Shown: positions 33,875-43,289, counted from the stretch's first letter. The stretch is 64,000 bases of DNA from Verrucomicrobiota bacterium (GCA_023269675.1 JAHFSX010000006.1:185039-249038); one strand, 5' to 3'. Made by a program: numbers and translations. Notes: generated from the sequence alone by a model not told the origin.

Positions 33875-34500
33875 TCCTCCTTGTTACCGGTTGCCGCATA
33901 TAAGCCGCGGATCCGAATATACGCTTCCACAGCAGGACATACAAGATAGCGGATCGACCTGCCCTCTGCAATTCTTCTCCTGATCTCGGATGAAGAAATA
34001 TCGCACAGCCGCCCCTGGATCACCCGCTCCAGGAGCCGCGCCCTCACCGCTTCGGGGAACGCGAGCGCCGCCGCGGCCACCGGCGCGTCCACCCCCGGGC
34101 GCGCCACCGTGATGAAGTCGCACAGCGTCAGCATCTCGTCGATCTTGTGCCAGTGGCTCAGCTCGCGGAGCGCGTCCATGCCGATAATGAACGAGAACCG
34201 GTCGTGCGGGCTCAGCGCGCGCAAAGCCTTGACCATATCGATCGCGTATGAGATCCCGCCCCGCTCCAGGTCGATCGCGCTCGGCTCGAACAGCGGGTCG
34301 CCGGCCACGCTCAAGCGCACCATCTCCAGCCGGTCGGGCCCTGACGCCAGGCCGGGCACACCGCACTTGAACGGCGACACGTTGCACGGCATCAGCAGGA
34401 CCGAGTCCAGGCCGAAGGCTTCCGCCGCAGCCCTCCCGATGAACAGGTGTCCCAGGTGGATCGGATTGAACGTGCCTCCCAGAATGCCGATGTGTTTCAT
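33871..34500 (-). CDS. nadD: Nicotinate-nucleotide adenylyltransferase
   Basis: This 209-aa enzyme makes deamido-NAD from nicotinate mononucleotide and ATP, a late step of NAD synthesis. The nucleotidyltransferase motif GGTFNPIHLGH (8-18) and the C-terminal 'DISSSEIRRRIAEGRSIRYLV' (ISSTxIR motif) are both intact. The start at 34500 (MKHIGILGG) is set by the conserved N-terminus, and it overlaps the stop of the ABC ATPase gene by 4 bp. It is translationally linked to rsfS downstream. Confidence 0.95.
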   Translation of the reverse strand: MKHIGILGGTFNPIHLGHLFIGRAAAEAFGLDSVLLMPCNVSPFKCGVPGLASGPDRLEMVRLSVAGDPLFEPSAIDLERGGISYAIDMVKALRALSPHDRFSFIIGMDALRELSHWHKIDEMLTLCDFITVARPGVDAPVAAAALAFPEAVRARLLERVIQGRLCDISSSEIRRRIAEGRSIRYLVCPAVEAYIRIRGLYAATGNKEE

Positions 34501-35609
34501 ATGCCCCGCTCCGCCGGCTCCCCGCCGATCGCACACCCCGACGCGGCGTCGAAAAAGAGCGCGTTCGCCATGTCCACCGGCAACTCGACCGTCGTCCCCG
34601 GCGCAAACTCGCGCTCGGCGCCCACGCGCGCGGTCACGCGCGTGCCGTCCGCCGCCACCACCTGCACGTAGGTCTCGGACCCCATCGGCTCCACGACGTC
34701 CACCGTGCCCCGCACGGCCGCGCCGCCGGGCGCACCGCCCATCGCCTCCGGCCGGAAGCCGAGCCGAACCTCGCGCCCCTCGAACAGCGCCAGCGCGAGG
34801 GACGACCGCTCCGGCACCGGCACCGCGCCCGCCGCGTGGCGGAACACGGACACGCCGCCCTGCCGCACGACCCGCCCCGTCAGAAAGTTCATGGGCGGCG
34901 TGCCGATGAAGCCCGCCACAAACAGGTTGGCCGGACGCTGGTACACCTCCAGCGGCCTGGCGGCCTGCTGAATCGTGCCGCGGTCCATCACCACGATGCG
35001 GTCGCCCATCGTCATGGCCTCCACCTGGTCGTGCGTCACGTACACCATCGTCGCGTCAAGCTTGCGGTGCAGCCGGTTGATCTCGCTGCGCATCTCGACG
35101 CGCATCTTCGCGTCCAGGTTGGAGAGCGGCTCGTCGAACAAAAAAACCTTGGGTTTGCGCACAATGGCGCGGCCGACCGCCACGCGCTGCCGCTGCCCGC
35201 CCGAGAGCTGCTTCGGCAGCCGCTGCATCAGCTCGCCCAGCCCCAAGATCGCGGCCGCCTCGCGCACGCGCTCGGCGATCTCGCGCGCGGGTACGCGCCG
35301 CAGCTTCAGGCCGAACGCCATGTTGTCGTACACCGTCATGTGCGGATAGAGCGCGTAGTTCTGGAACACCATGGCGATGTCGCGGTCCTTGGGCGGCACC
35401 GTGTTGACGCACCGCCCGCCGATGCTGATGGTTCCGGAGGAGATCTCCTCCAGCCCCGCGATCATGCGCAGCGTGGTGGACTTGCCGCAGCCGGACGGCC
35501 CGACCAGAACCAGAAACTCGCTGTTCGCGATCACGAGATTGAACCGGTCGACCGCCAGGGCCCCGTTCTCATACCGCTTGCAGATATTCTCTAAAACAAC
35601 CTCGGCCAT
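34497..35609 (-). CDS. ABC transporter ATP-binding protein, sugar-import type (UgpC/MsmK-like)
   Basis: This 370-aa ATPase has Walker A GPSGCGKST (37-45), Q-loop Q83, signature LSGGQ (135-139), Walker B VFLFDE (155-160) and H-loop His in VTHDQ. A C-terminal OB-like regulatory domain (about 240-370) is typical of the MalK/UgpC/MsmK group that drives import of oligosaccharides or glycerol phosphate. No permease or binding-protein gene lies beside it; it is instead the first gene of a unit with nadD and rsfS by 4-bp overlaps. It may serve several transporters encoded elsewhere, as MsmK does. GAGGAGCG precedes the ATG. Confidence 0.92.
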   Translation of the reverse strand: MAEVVLENICKRYENGALAVDRFNLVIANSEFLVLVGPSGCGKSTTLRMIAGLEEISSGTISIGGRCVNTVPPKDRDIAMVFQNYALYPHMTVYDNMAFGLKLRRVPAREIAERVREAAAILGLGELMQRLPKQLSGGQRQRVAVGRAIVRKPKVFLFDEPLSNLDAKMRVEMRSEINRLHRKLDATMVYVTHDQVEAMTMGDRIVVMDRGTIQQAARPLEVYQRPANLFVAGFIGTPPMNFLTGRVVRQGGVSVFRHAAGAVPVPERSSLALALFEGREVRLGFRPEAMGGAPGGAAVRGTVDVVEPMGSETYVQVVAADGTRVTARVGAEREFAPGTTVELPVDMANALFFDAASGCAIGGEPAERGI

Positions 35610-35653
35610 TCACGCTCCTCAACCGGCCTAGCCGGAACCCAATGAGAACACTT

Positions 35654-35732
35654 AACACGAAGGCTCAAAGACACGAAGAAAACGGAAAGCAGAGGCGTCT
35701 CTCTTCTTGGGATCTTGGTGTCTTCGTGTTTA
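35654..35732. repeat. Inverted repeat between ABC ATPase and DUF493 genes
   Basis: The left arm AACACGAAGGCTCAAAGACAC and the right arm GTGTCTTCGTGTTT with the preceding TTCTTGGGATCTTG are inverted partners around a ~23-bp centre. The text resembles the outer arms of the nested repeat at 57747-58056 (ACACAAA...AGACTCAAAGAAG), so both may belong to one family. Confidence 0.55.
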
Positions 35733-35772
35733 AAATCAGGTTCAACTTCCGGACGCTTTCACCCGCCAGGCG

Positions 35773-36072
35773 CTAGAGCAGCATGCGCACGCCCGGCACC
35801 CGCTTCACCGCTCCGTCAAAGGCATGCAGCTCCGCCTGGCTCTGGATCTCGACCGACACGCTGTACGCCTGGTACCGCCCCGCCGTCGACACTTTCGAAG
35901 CCGTCAGCGGCGCGGTGACGTGATACGCCGCCAAAAAAAGGCCCAGCGCCGTCTCGGCCGCCGCGTCCGCCTCCACGATGATCCGGAAATGGAACTCCGC
36001 CGGATAAGCCACCGCGTGCTCCTGCGCCGCACGCGGTGTCCGCCCGAACCGGTTGGACTCTGAAATGCTCAT
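35773..36072 (-). CDS. DUF493 (YbeD-like) small regulatory-domain protein
   Basis: This 99-aa protein has the ACT-like ferredoxin fold of the DUF493 family, judged from 'EFHFRIIVEA', 'STAGRYQAYSVSVEIQSQAELHA' and 'VKRVPGVRMLL'. The biochemical role of the family is not established. The N-terminal ~22 residues are not conserved in the family as I know it. A repeat separates it from the ABC ATPase gene downstream on the same strand. Confidence 0.8.
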   Translation of the reverse strand: MSISESNRFGRTPRAAQEHAVAYPAEFHFRIIVEADAAAETALGLFLAAYHVTAPLTASKVSTAGRYQAYSVSVEIQSQAELHAFDGAVKRVPGVRMLL

Positions 36073-36183
36073 AGGCGATCAGTTTAGCGACTCTCCCCCA
36101 CGGCAACAAGCCCGCGCTCATTCTTTTCGGCGGGACGCCACTTCGTTCTTGCCCGTCCCGCGCATTCACGTCATTATTATGCC

Positions 36184-36705
36184 ATGCGGAAATTTACCCT
36201 TTTCTCGGTCCTGCTGACATCGGCCGTGCTCTGCGGCTGTCAGACTTTTTGGGAGAACCCCATTTTCACGGTGAAGGAATCCGGCCTGAACTGGGTCTCC
36301 ATCCGCCACTACAACTACGCGTCCAAGCCGATCCAGCGCGTGTCGGTGCGGATCGACGGCAGCGGCATCGTCACGGTCCGCGAAGGCACCAGCATCCTCG
36401 TCAGCAACCCGTTCGCGTCGAGCAACGACGCGCCGAACTGGAACGATATCCGCGAGACGCGCATCACCCTGCCGCGCGAAGAGGTGATCCCGATCTTTCA
36501 GATGCTGGTCAACCGCGGCCTGTTCGAGAAACGGAGCAAGTCCGACAGCGTCAACACCAACGAGGCGATCTTCGTTTCCGCCAACATCGACTGTAAAACG
36601 TGCGGTTCCGAGGACGATGTTTACGGCAGCGACCCCGAGCTGGCCGAAAACCTGAAAAGCGTGCTGATGATGTTCTACCATCCTCAACCCAAGCAGCGGC
36701 GCTAG
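36184..36705 (+). CDS. Lipoprotein of unknown function
   Basis: This 173-aa protein has a lipoprotein signal (SAVLCGC, lipidated Cys19). The mature part begins 'QTFWENPIFTVKESGLNWVS' and is predicted mixed alpha/beta, with DCKTCGS near the end that could form a disulphide. No family was recognised. The next gene follows 13 bp after the stop, so the two are probably co-transcribed. Confidence 0.75.
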   Translation: MRKFTLFSVLLTSAVLCGCQTFWENPIFTVKESGLNWVSIRHYNYASKPIQRVSVRIDGSGIVTVREGTSILVSNPFASSNDAPNWNDIRETRITLPREEVIPIFQMLVNRGLFEKRSKSDSVNTNEAIFVSANIDCKTCGSEDDVYGSDPELAENLKSVLMMFYHPQPKQRR

Positions 36706-36718
36706 ACAAGCGAGCCCT

Positions 36719-38407
36719 ATGACGACCAGACACTCGCCTTTCCCCGGCGGCGCCGCGCTCGCGGCCCTGCTCCTGATGCTGGCGCAGGGCAGCCGCGCCG
36801 AGCGCCTCTTCGTGGGCATCCTGGAGGCGGACAGCTACCAGAGCGTCATCTACGGGGCGTCCGCGTTCAGCCGGGTCGCCGATCTGCCGATCGCGCTGGA
36901 AATGGTCAGCGCGGCGCTGGCGAAAAACATGGCCCTGCCCTCGCTGACCGGCGTTTCCGTCCAAGACGCGCTGCGCATCGTCCAGAGCGTCGACCCCGCG
37001 CTGCCTCTGACCGCGGACAACCCCGCCAACGTGGCGATCGTGCCGCTGGCCGACAACGGCTCCGCCCTGCTCGGCGCGTTCGCGGCCGCCTACAAAAAGC
37101 GGACGCCGCTGGCGGCGGCAACCCTGTTCGAGGAACCGTCCGACACCAACCTGGTGCCGCGCGTCGCGGTCGCCATCGCCAACCACCACGCGCTCGCCTC
37201 CGCTTCGAGCGCCGCGCTCGCCTGGGCCTGGGAAAACCGCTCCAGGCTGGTCGACGCGCCCAGCCAGAGCATCCCCGGCACCTTGCGCGTGCTGGTGAAC
37301 CCCCAGCGGCTCGCCGACCTGCTCGGCACGCGCAGCGAGAAAGCGTCGACCATCCTGAACGTCGACAAACTGCTCCGCGACTTCGAGACCTTCTCCTTCG
37401 CCCTGTCGATGGACGGCCAGGCCCTGGCCCTCACCGTGCGCGGCAAACCCAGGGAGCAATCCGCGCTCAGCACGCTCGCCGCCTCCCTGCGTCCGCCGCG
37501 GGAGCGGTTCTGGCTCGGCCTGCCCGACGACGCCTTTTTCGCCTCGCTCTCGGCCTGCGGCGCGCCCACTCTCTGGGACGCCTACCTCGGCACCACGCGC
37601 ATCCGCCTGCTGCGGCCCGCGGCGGAGCTGGCGCCGCCAGAGGCCTTCGGAGGCGAGCGGCTGCTCTACCTCGCGCCCACCCCTGACAAAAAAGGGCTAT
37701 GTTTCGTGCAGATCGAGCCGGTGACGAACGCCGCGGCCGTGCGCGAGGCCATCCAGAAACTGCATACGCCCGAGGCGAAGGACGGCCTGGTCCTGAAGCG
37801 CGAAGCGCCGCGGCGGACAGGCGACACGCAGATCGAAACGTACGGCATCACGCTGCAGCCGCCCGCGGCCGGAGCCGGCGCGGCCGCCCGCTCCGCCGAC
37901 CCCTCCACGCTCTTCACCCTGATGTCGCTGTTCCTCAAGCAGGCGGTGCTCGAAACCGCGGTCGCCAACGGCTGCCTGATCACGGCGATCGGCCCCGCCC
38001 GTTCGCTCGAACACGAACTTTCCAGCCTGTCCTTCCCTGAAAAGCCGCTGACGCTGAACCGCAAGATCAGCGTGCAGGACACGGCCTTGGCCGGCAATCT
38101 GGACGTCGGATCATCGCTGCATCTGGCCTCGCTGCTGCGCTATATCGTCTCGATCATGCCGGGCGTGAAGCCGGAGCACCTGCGCGTCCTGCCGGTCGGC
38201 GGCGACGGCGCGACCTTCGGCATCTCCCAGAGCGCGGACCGCACGCTGACCGCCTCGCTGCGTTTTGAGGCGAACGAGATCGCGGCCTTGCAGCGCATCA
38301 ACCGCGACGGACGCGAGGTCCTGCAGGAGCTGTTTTTTCAGATGTTCGCAAGTCAGATGCTGAACCTTCAGCCGCCGCCGGGCGCGGGCGTAGGGCCGAA
38401 GCCCTAG
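36719..38407 (+). CDS. Exported protein of unknown function
   Basis: This 562-aa protein has a signal peptide (cleavage near residue 27, SRA|ERLF). The mature part has a repeated alpha/beta character, with segments such as 'FSRVADLPIALEMVSAALAK', 'VPRVAVAIANHHALASA' and 'LLYLAPTPDKKGLCFVQIEP'. It has no Cys-rich, catalytic or repeat signature I recognise. Its size and layout resemble large PVC-type exported proteins that seem to measure two-part internal duplications, but I could not show a duplication. It is downstream of the small lipoprotein, and its stop overlaps the murG stop by 4 bp (convergent). Confidence 0.7.
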   Translation: MTTRHSPFPGGAALAALLLMLAQGSRAERLFVGILEADSYQSVIYGASAFSRVADLPIALEMVSAALAKNMALPSLTGVSVQDALRIVQSVDPALPLTADNPANVAIVPLADNGSALLGAFAAAYKKRTPLAAATLFEEPSDTNLVPRVAVAIANHHALASASSAALAWAWENRSRLVDAPSQSIPGTLRVLVNPQRLADLLGTRSEKASTILNVDKLLRDFETFSFALSMDGQALALTVRGKPREQSALSTLAASLRPPRERFWLGLPDDAFFASLSACGAPTLWDAYLGTTRIRLLRPAAELAPPEAFGGERLLYLAPTPDKKGLCFVQIEPVTNAAAVREAIQKLHTPEAKDGLVLKREAPRRTGDTQIETYGITLQPPAAGAGAAARSADPSTLFTLMSLFLKQAVLETAVANGCLITAIGPARSLEHELSSLSFPEKPLTLNRKISVQDTALAGNLDVGSSLHLASLLRYIVSIMPGVKPEHLRVLPVGGDGATFGISQSADRTLTASLRFEANEIAALQRINRDGREVLQELFFQMFASQMLNLQPPPGAGVGPKP

Positions 38408-39471
38408 GCCGCGCCGCCGCCCCCGGCGATCTTCTCCATCTCGTCGGCCACCCGCGCGGCCGCGTCAGTGACGGCCAAGGTCTTGAGCGCCTCCCGCATG
38501 CGCGTCAGCGTGATCGGGTTGTCCTTCTTGTTCTGGATGTAGCGCATGAGCGAACGGGCGCTCAACTCGCTCTGGATGGCCTCGTCCGCACCGCCGCACC
38601 GCGCGATCGCCGCCGCGTTCAAGTGCTGGTGATTGCGGACCGCGGTCGGCAGCGGGATCAGCAACGCGGGGTTGCCCAGCAGGCACAACTCGAAGCAGGT
38701 GGAGGCGCCCGCGCGGCAGATCACCAGATCCGCCGAAGCGTAGGCGCTGCCCATCTCCGCGAGGAACGCGCAGACTTTCGCCCGCACCCCCGCCGCCGCA
38801 TAGGCCGCTTTCACGCGCGCCTCGTCGGCGACGCCGCACTGATGGACCACGAAGACATCGTCCACGCCGGACTGCTTCAGCAGACACAGCGCCTGCGAGG
38901 CCAGTTCGTTCACGCGCCGGGCCCCCTGGCTGCCGCCGGTCACGAACACCGTGAAGAGGCCGGCGGGGATCTCCGCGAAACGCGGCTGCCCCGTCAAATC
39001 GCCCCGCACCGGCAGACCCGTGCAGACGACCTTGCGCTCCGGCAGCCACTTGGCGGTCTCCTCGAAACTCGTGGCGGTCAAGGCCGCGAACCGCGACAGG
39101 AAATCGACTGCTTTACCGGGAACGGCATTGGCCTCGTGCAGCAGGATGGGCACATGGCGCAGCCGCGCGGCCAGCACCGGCGGCAGACTGGCATAGCTGC
39201 CCATCGCCAACACCGCATCCACGCGTTTGTGCTTCAGCGCCCGGAGACACCGGAAGAACGCGCGCGTCACCTGCAGGACCGTCCGAAACGAAAGCGGCCG
39301 CGCGCCCGTCAGAAAGACCGGCCCGCCCCAACTGCCGAGCGTCGACTTCTCGATGTCGCGTCCGGAAAACCAGACCTCGACGGCATGCCCCCGCCGCTGC
39401 AACTCCCGCGCCACAGCCAGGCCGGGAAACACGTGCCCCCCCGTTCCGCCGCACGCCACAATGAATGTCAT
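38404..39471 (-). CDS. murG: UDP-N-acetylglucosamine transferase MurG
   Basis: This 355-aa enzyme adds GlcNAc to lipid I to make lipid II on the inner face of the membrane. GGTGGHVFPGLAVA (nucleotide and lipid site), HEANAVPGKA, GGSQGARRVNE and CRAGASTCFELCLLGNPALL are characteristic. Three close start codons exist (39489, 39480, 39471); 39471 is preferred because AAGGA lies 8 bp before it and the family begins directly at this point. It is downstream of murJ on the same strand, separated by a 222-bp repeat. Confidence 0.95.
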   Translation of the reverse strand: MTFIVACGGTGGHVFPGLAVARELQRRGHAVEVWFSGRDIEKSTLGSWGGPVFLTGARPLSFRTVLQVTRAFFRCLRALKHKRVDAVLAMGSYASLPPVLAARLRHVPILLHEANAVPGKAVDFLSRFAALTATSFEETAKWLPERKVVCTGLPVRGDLTGQPRFAEIPAGLFTVFVTGGSQGARRVNELASQALCLLKQSGVDDVFVVHQCGVADEARVKAAYAAAGVRAKVCAFLAEMGSAYASADLVICRAGASTCFELCLLGNPALLIPLPTAVRNHQHLNAAAIARCGGADEAIQSELSARSLMRYIQNKKDNPITLTRMREALKTLAVTDAAARVADEMEKIAGGGGAA

Positions 39472-39497
39472 ACGTTGCATCCTTGTCACCGTTACAC

Positions 39498-39703
39498 GAA
39501 GTCAGAGTCCAGACGTCAGAACCGAGAAGCCGGCAGGGCCCGCGAACAGGCCGGCCAGCGGATGAACCGACGAGCGCACGCCCCGGACTTCCGCCCTGCG
39601 GGCGACCTCCTGCGGACGCCCGACAACCCGCCGCTTCTGGCAGCCGTTCTCCTTCTGTCCTCTGTCTTCTGTCTTCTGTCTTCCGTCCTCTGACTACTGA
39701 CTT
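39498..39703. repeat. Inverted repeat with inner period-7 tandem array
   Basis: GAAGTCAGAGTCCAGACGTC (39498-39517) is inverted-complementary to the right end GTCCTCTGACTACTGACTTC (39684-39703). Inside the right end lies a period-7 array: CTGTCTT three times, then CCGTCCT, CTGACTA, CTGACTT. It fills the gap between murG and murJ and contains no gene. Its layout (array at the ends, inverted) is like that of the 286-bp elements, though sequence differs. Confidence 0.6.
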
Positions 39704-41331
39704 CCTGCTCCTGCCTTCTTGCCCTTTTTACGCAGCCGCAGGTCCCCGACCAGCTCCTTCAGCGCGTTCCGGCAGAAAAGCAGCAGCAGCGCGCCGTACA
39801 CCAGCGCGCCGACAACCATCGCGCCCGCCACGGCCGTCAGTTCCACCAGCTTGTACGCCCAGCCCGCCTGCGTCAGGTACCGGCTGATTTCCCTCTCGGA
39901 ATAATACGCCGCCGCTCCCATGACCAGCGAAAGGACGATCAGCCTCAGCACGTCCGGCACCACGGCGCCGAAGCGGGGCGCGCCGAACTTCCTGTTCAGC
40001 ACCCACGCGAGCATGCCGCAGTTGACGATGCTGCTCAGCACCGTCGCGACCGCCAGCCCCACGTGCTGCCAGCCCACCGCCCACGTGAACACGAACAGCA
40101 GGTTCAAACAGAGATTGATGACCACGCAGGTCACGCTGCACTTCAGGGGCGTGCGCATGTCCTTGAGCGCATAGAAGGCCGGCGTCAGCGCCTGGTAGAA
40201 GCTGAAGAACAGCAGCCCCGGCGCATATCCCATCAGCGCGCGCGACGAGTAAAGCGCGGACTGCGCGTCGAATTTCCCCGAGTGCCAGGTATAAAGCAGA
40301 TTGATGATGGGCAAAGCCAGGACGGTCAGGCCCACGGACATCGGCACCATGATCACCGCGATCGTGCGCAGCGCGCGTTCGAGCGTCATGCGCAACATCG
40401 CGTGGTTGCCGTCGGCCACGTGCTTGGCAAAAGTCGGCAGCAGCACCGTAGCAAAAGCGGTGCCCACCAGCCCCAAAGGCAAATAAGTCACCCGTTCGGC
40501 ATACTCCATGGCCGAGGGCCCCCACGTGCCCGCGTACAGGGCCAGCAGCCCGTCGACGAGGAGATTGATCTGCACGGTGCCCATGCCCACGGCCATGGGA
40601 GCCGCCAGCCGGAGCACGTTCTTCACGCGCGCATCGCGCAGCCAATCGAATGAAATCCGCAGCCGGACGCCCTGTTTCCGCAAAGCCGGCAACAGCAGGC
40701 CGACCTGAACGAAACCGGCCGCCAAAGTCGACCAGGCCACCACCCTGATGCGCACGTCCAGATCCGCCGACACAAACGGACAGACGCCCACCAGCGCCAA
40801 GATCCAGACGAGGTTCAGGTAGACCGGCACCAGTGCGGATTGAGCGAACTGCCGCAGCGTATTCAAAATGCCGATCGCCAGCGCAGCCAGGCAGATCAGG
40901 GGCGCGTAGAACAGCGTGATCCGCAGCAGCGGGTAAACCGCCTCGGCCCGCGCGTTATACGCCAACGCGTGCTGGAGGCCGAAAGAGAGCAGGATGCCCA
41001 GCGCCGTAACCGTTCCCAGCACGGCCACCAGAAACCCGGCGATGCGGCTCGCCAGCCGGTTGGCCACTTCGGGCCCCTCGTTCTTAAGGGTCTCCGTGTA
41101 CACCGGGATGAAGGCGGCGGACAAGGCCCCCTCGCCGAAGAGACGGCGGAAGAGGTTGGGAATGCGGAAGGCGACATCAAAGGCCGACTTCTGCAGCGAG
41201 GTGCCGAAGAAGTAGGCCATGAGCCATTCGCGCACCAATCCCAGTATGCGGCTGACGCCCGTCATGGAGCCGACGAGCGCGACCGACCTCAAAATGGGCT
41301 CGTGCTTCCGCTTCACGTCACTCGTTTGCAC
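39694..41331 (-). CDS. murJ: Lipid II flippase MurJ
   Basis: This 545-aa membrane protein with about 14 helices moves lipid II across the inner membrane. The N-terminal 'SVALVGSMTGVSRILGLVRE' and 'FDVAFRIPNLFRRLFGEGALSAAFIP' are MurJ/MviN hallmarks with the essential Arg residues. The start is a GTG at 41331 with AAGGGGGC before it, and it overlaps the lpxK end by 14 bp. The C-terminus enters the repeat region. It works in the same pathway as MurG, the next gene downstream. Confidence 0.95.
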   Translation of the reverse strand: MQTSDVKRKHEPILRSVALVGSMTGVSRILGLVREWLMAYFFGTSLQKSAFDVAFRIPNLFRRLFGEGALSAAFIPVYTETLKNEGPEVANRLASRIAGFLVAVLGTVTALGILLSFGLQHALAYNARAEAVYPLLRITLFYAPLICLAALAIGILNTLRQFAQSALVPVYLNLVWILALVGVCPFVSADLDVRIRVVAWSTLAAGFVQVGLLLPALRKQGVRLRISFDWLRDARVKNVLRLAAPMAVGMGTVQINLLVDGLLALYAGTWGPSAMEYAERVTYLPLGLVGTAFATVLLPTFAKHVADGNHAMLRMTLERALRTIAVIMVPMSVGLTVLALPIINLLYTWHSGKFDAQSALYSSRALMGYAPGLLFFSFYQALTPAFYALKDMRTPLKCSVTCVVINLCLNLLFVFTWAVGWQHVGLAVATVLSSIVNCGMLAWVLNRKFGAPRFGAVVPDVLRLIVLSLVMGAAAYYSEREISRYLTQAGWAYKLVELTAVAGAMVVGALVYGALLLLFCRNALKELVGDLRLRKKGKKAGAGSQ

Positions 41332-42517
41332 GCGCCCCCTTTTTCGACGGCTTGCGGAAACAGATGTGCTCGACCGCCTCGTGAAAGGTTTCGGCCCCGC
41401 TCATCAGCTCGATGTCCACCCGCAGGTAGAAGACCGGCACCGGCGTCGATTCCAGCCGCGGGAAGCGGACCGCGTCCTTCTCCGTCGTCAGCAGCGCGTC
41501 AACGTGGAGGTCGGAGGCCTTGTTCACCGCGTCGAGGATCTCCGTCGCGCTGTAGCGGTGATGGTCCGCATAGCGCTCGCAGTAGATGACCTTCGCCCCC
41601 ATCACCCGCAGCGAGTTCTCGAAACTCTGCGGCACCGCGATGCCCGAGAGCGACGTGACGGTCCGCCCCTGGAGCCACGCCAACGGCACATGCTCGCCGG
41701 TGTAGACGTTCTGCAGGAAGCGCGGCTTGTGGTTGCACTCGATGATTTCCGCCGTCGCGTTCAGCTCGCGGATGCGGGCCCGCAGCTCCCCGGCATGGCC
41801 GTCCGACTTGGTGAGGAAGATGAAGTCCGCGCGCTTCAGGTTGCGGATCGGCTCGCGCAGCACGCCGCGCGGCAGCATGTGGGCGTTGCCGAACGGGTTG
41901 GTCTTGTCGACCAGCACGATCTCCAGGCGGTGCCGCAGCTTCAGGTACTGGAAGCCGTCGTCCAGGATCAGCGTGTCGCACCCGAAACGTTTCACCGCAT
42001 ACCGTCCGCTTTTGACGCGGTTCTTGTCGACCAGCACCACCACGCCGGGCAGATTGCTCGCGAGCATGTAGGGCTCGTCGCCGCCCATCTCGCTGTCCAG
42101 CAGGAGGTGCTTGCCGTCGCTCACGACGCGCGGCGGCTCGATCTTCTCGCGGAACAGACGCTGATACCACGGCAGCTCGCGCTTGCGGTAACCGCGGCTC
42201 AGGATCGCCACCTTGCGGCCCGACTTCTGCAGCTCGCGCGCGAAGATCTCCACCACCGGCGTCTTGCCCGTGCCGCCCGCCGTGATATTGCCCACGCTGA
42301 TCACCTGACAGCCCAGCGGATAGCGGCGGAAGATGCCGACTTCGTAGAGGAAGAGCCGCGCCAGCACCACGTTGCGGAACACCAGCGAAATCCCCTTGAG
42401 CACCGCCAGCAACAGGCGGATCGGCCACGGGTGACCCTGGTCCGCGCCCGGCTGCTGGATGATGCGGACCAGATAGTGCTCAATCCGCTCGGAACGTTTG
42501 ATCTTCGCTTTGCGCAT
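41318..42517 (-). CDS. lpxK: Tetraacyldisaccharide 4'-kinase LpxK
   Basis: This 399-aa membrane-bound enzyme phosphorylates the 4' position of the lipid A precursor. The P-loop [14 protein letters not shown] (74-87) and '[15 protein letters not shown]' are characteristic. '[21 protein letters not shown]' and 'DRHRYS'-like later parts also fit. The N-terminal hydrophobic helix (about 32-60) anchors it. The ATG at 42517 is chosen; a TTG at 42526 is possible and ribosome-binding evidence is poor for both. The gene proves the cell makes lipid A, hence has an outer membrane. It is first in an lpxK-murJ-murG set. Confidence 0.93.
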   Translation of the reverse strand: MRKAKIKRSERIEHYLVRIIQQPGADQGHPWPIRLLLAVLKGISLVFRNVVLARLFLYEVGIFRRYPLGCQVISVGNITAGGTGKTPVVEIFARELQKSGRKVAILSRGYRKRELPWYQRLFREKIEPPRVVSDGKHLLLDSEMGGDEPYMLASNLPGVVVLVDKNRVKSGRYAVKRFGCDTLILDDGFQYLKLRHRLEIVLVDKTNPFGNAHMLPRGVLREPIRNLKRADFIFLTKSDGHAGELRARIRELNATAEIIECNHKPRFLQNVYTGEHVPLAWLQGRTVTSLSGIAVPQSFENSLRVMGAKVIYCERYADHHRYSATEILDAVNKASDLHVDALLTTEKDAVRFPRLESTPVPVFYLRVDIELMSGAETFHEAVEHICFRKPSKKGARANE

Positions 42518-42660
42518 GGGCTCCAATGATGTAAAAAGGAGGGGATATGATATGACATCGCGGGGTGCATGACAATCACACAGCTAGAAAAACCGTCTCG
42601 CCATCCGTGAGAAGCGTGCTAAAATGACGGCCAACCATCAAGGAGTCGAGACGACTCAGA

Positions 42661-42726
42661 GAAGACAGGAGCCGGAATTCGGAAACGCCTGCGAAGAGGC
42701 CCTTTCCCCTTCCGTCTTCTGTATTC
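42661..42726. repeat. Short inverted repeat upstream of cupin gene
   Basis: GAAGACAGGAGCCGG (42661-42675) pairs with CCGTCTTCTGTATTC (42712-42726), 13 of 15 matches. The 'CTTCTGT' text is the same as in the period-7 array at 39660-39690. It sits just before the cupin gene, between it and lpxK. Confidence 0.45.
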
Positions 42727-42749
42727 TTGTCTTACCATCAGGAGTTTTC

Positions 42750-43097
42750 ATGATCACACGCACCGGAGAGATGCAGGCGGAGAACCGCGAGAACATGCGC
42801 GGGGGTCAAGGATCGGTCAAGCTGGAGCACTGGTTCAAGCCCGAGGACTTCGGCGCCAAAGTCAGGCTCTGCACGCGCATGACCCTCGCGCCCGGCAGCT
42901 CGATCGGCAGCCACACCCACACCGGCGAGGACGAGATCTACCTGGTGCTCGCGGGCAGCGGCCTGATCCAGGAGAACGGCGCGTGGGTGCCCATCAGCGC
43001 GGGCGACGCGATCCTCACGGGCAAAGGCGGCACACACGGCGTCGAGAACAACGGCGCCGAACCGCTGGTCATCGCCGCGGTCATCATCCAGTATTGA
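42750..43097 (+). CDS. Small cupin-domain protein
   Basis: This 115-aa single-domain cupin has motif 1 'GSHTHTGEDEIYLVLAGSG' (two His and a Glu as metal ligands) and motif 2 'GDAILTGKGGTHGVENNG' with the last His ligand. Such proteins bind a metal and may isomerise or sense sugars or polyketides. AGGAG precedes the ATG at 42750; the longer open frame upstream comes from the repeat. It stands alone, and its function is unknown. Confidence 0.85.
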   Translation: MITRTGEMQAENRENMRGGQGSVKLEHWFKPEDFGAKVRLCTRMTLAPGSSIGSHTHTGEDEIYLVLAGSGLIQENGAWVPISAGDAILTGKGGTHGVENNGAEPLVIAAVIIQY

Positions 43098-43240
43098 AAC
43101 GTCCAGGTTGTTTAGGCTGAAGGCTGTCAGACCGTTAGGGAAGGGCCGGTTCCCCGAACCGTCCGCCACTCCCGAGCCGGCCGAAGAGCGGACGCATCGG
43201 GGAGGCGTCCCTACCTTCGGTTCCGGGCCTGAGCATATTA

Positions 43241-43288
43241 GAACTCCCGAACTTCAGAACTCTCGAACTTTAGAACTTCAGAACTTCT
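43241..43288 (+). repeat. Six-unit period-8 tandem repeat before alcohol dehydrogenase gene
   Basis: Six 8-bp units GAACTYNN (GAACTCCC, GAACTTCA, GAACTCTC, GAACTTTA, GAACTTCA, GAACTTCT) end one base before the ATG at 43290. No Shine-Dalgarno sequence is present there, so the array forms the whole leader near the start codon. It may be a slippage-prone site that alters translation or a remnant of a repeat family. Confidence 0.75.
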
Positions 43289-43289
43289 T

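Noticed and set aside
42641..42749. Longer cupin frame beginning upstream of 42750
   Set aside because: It passes through an inverted repeat, while AGGAG directly before 42750 and the family start favour the short form.
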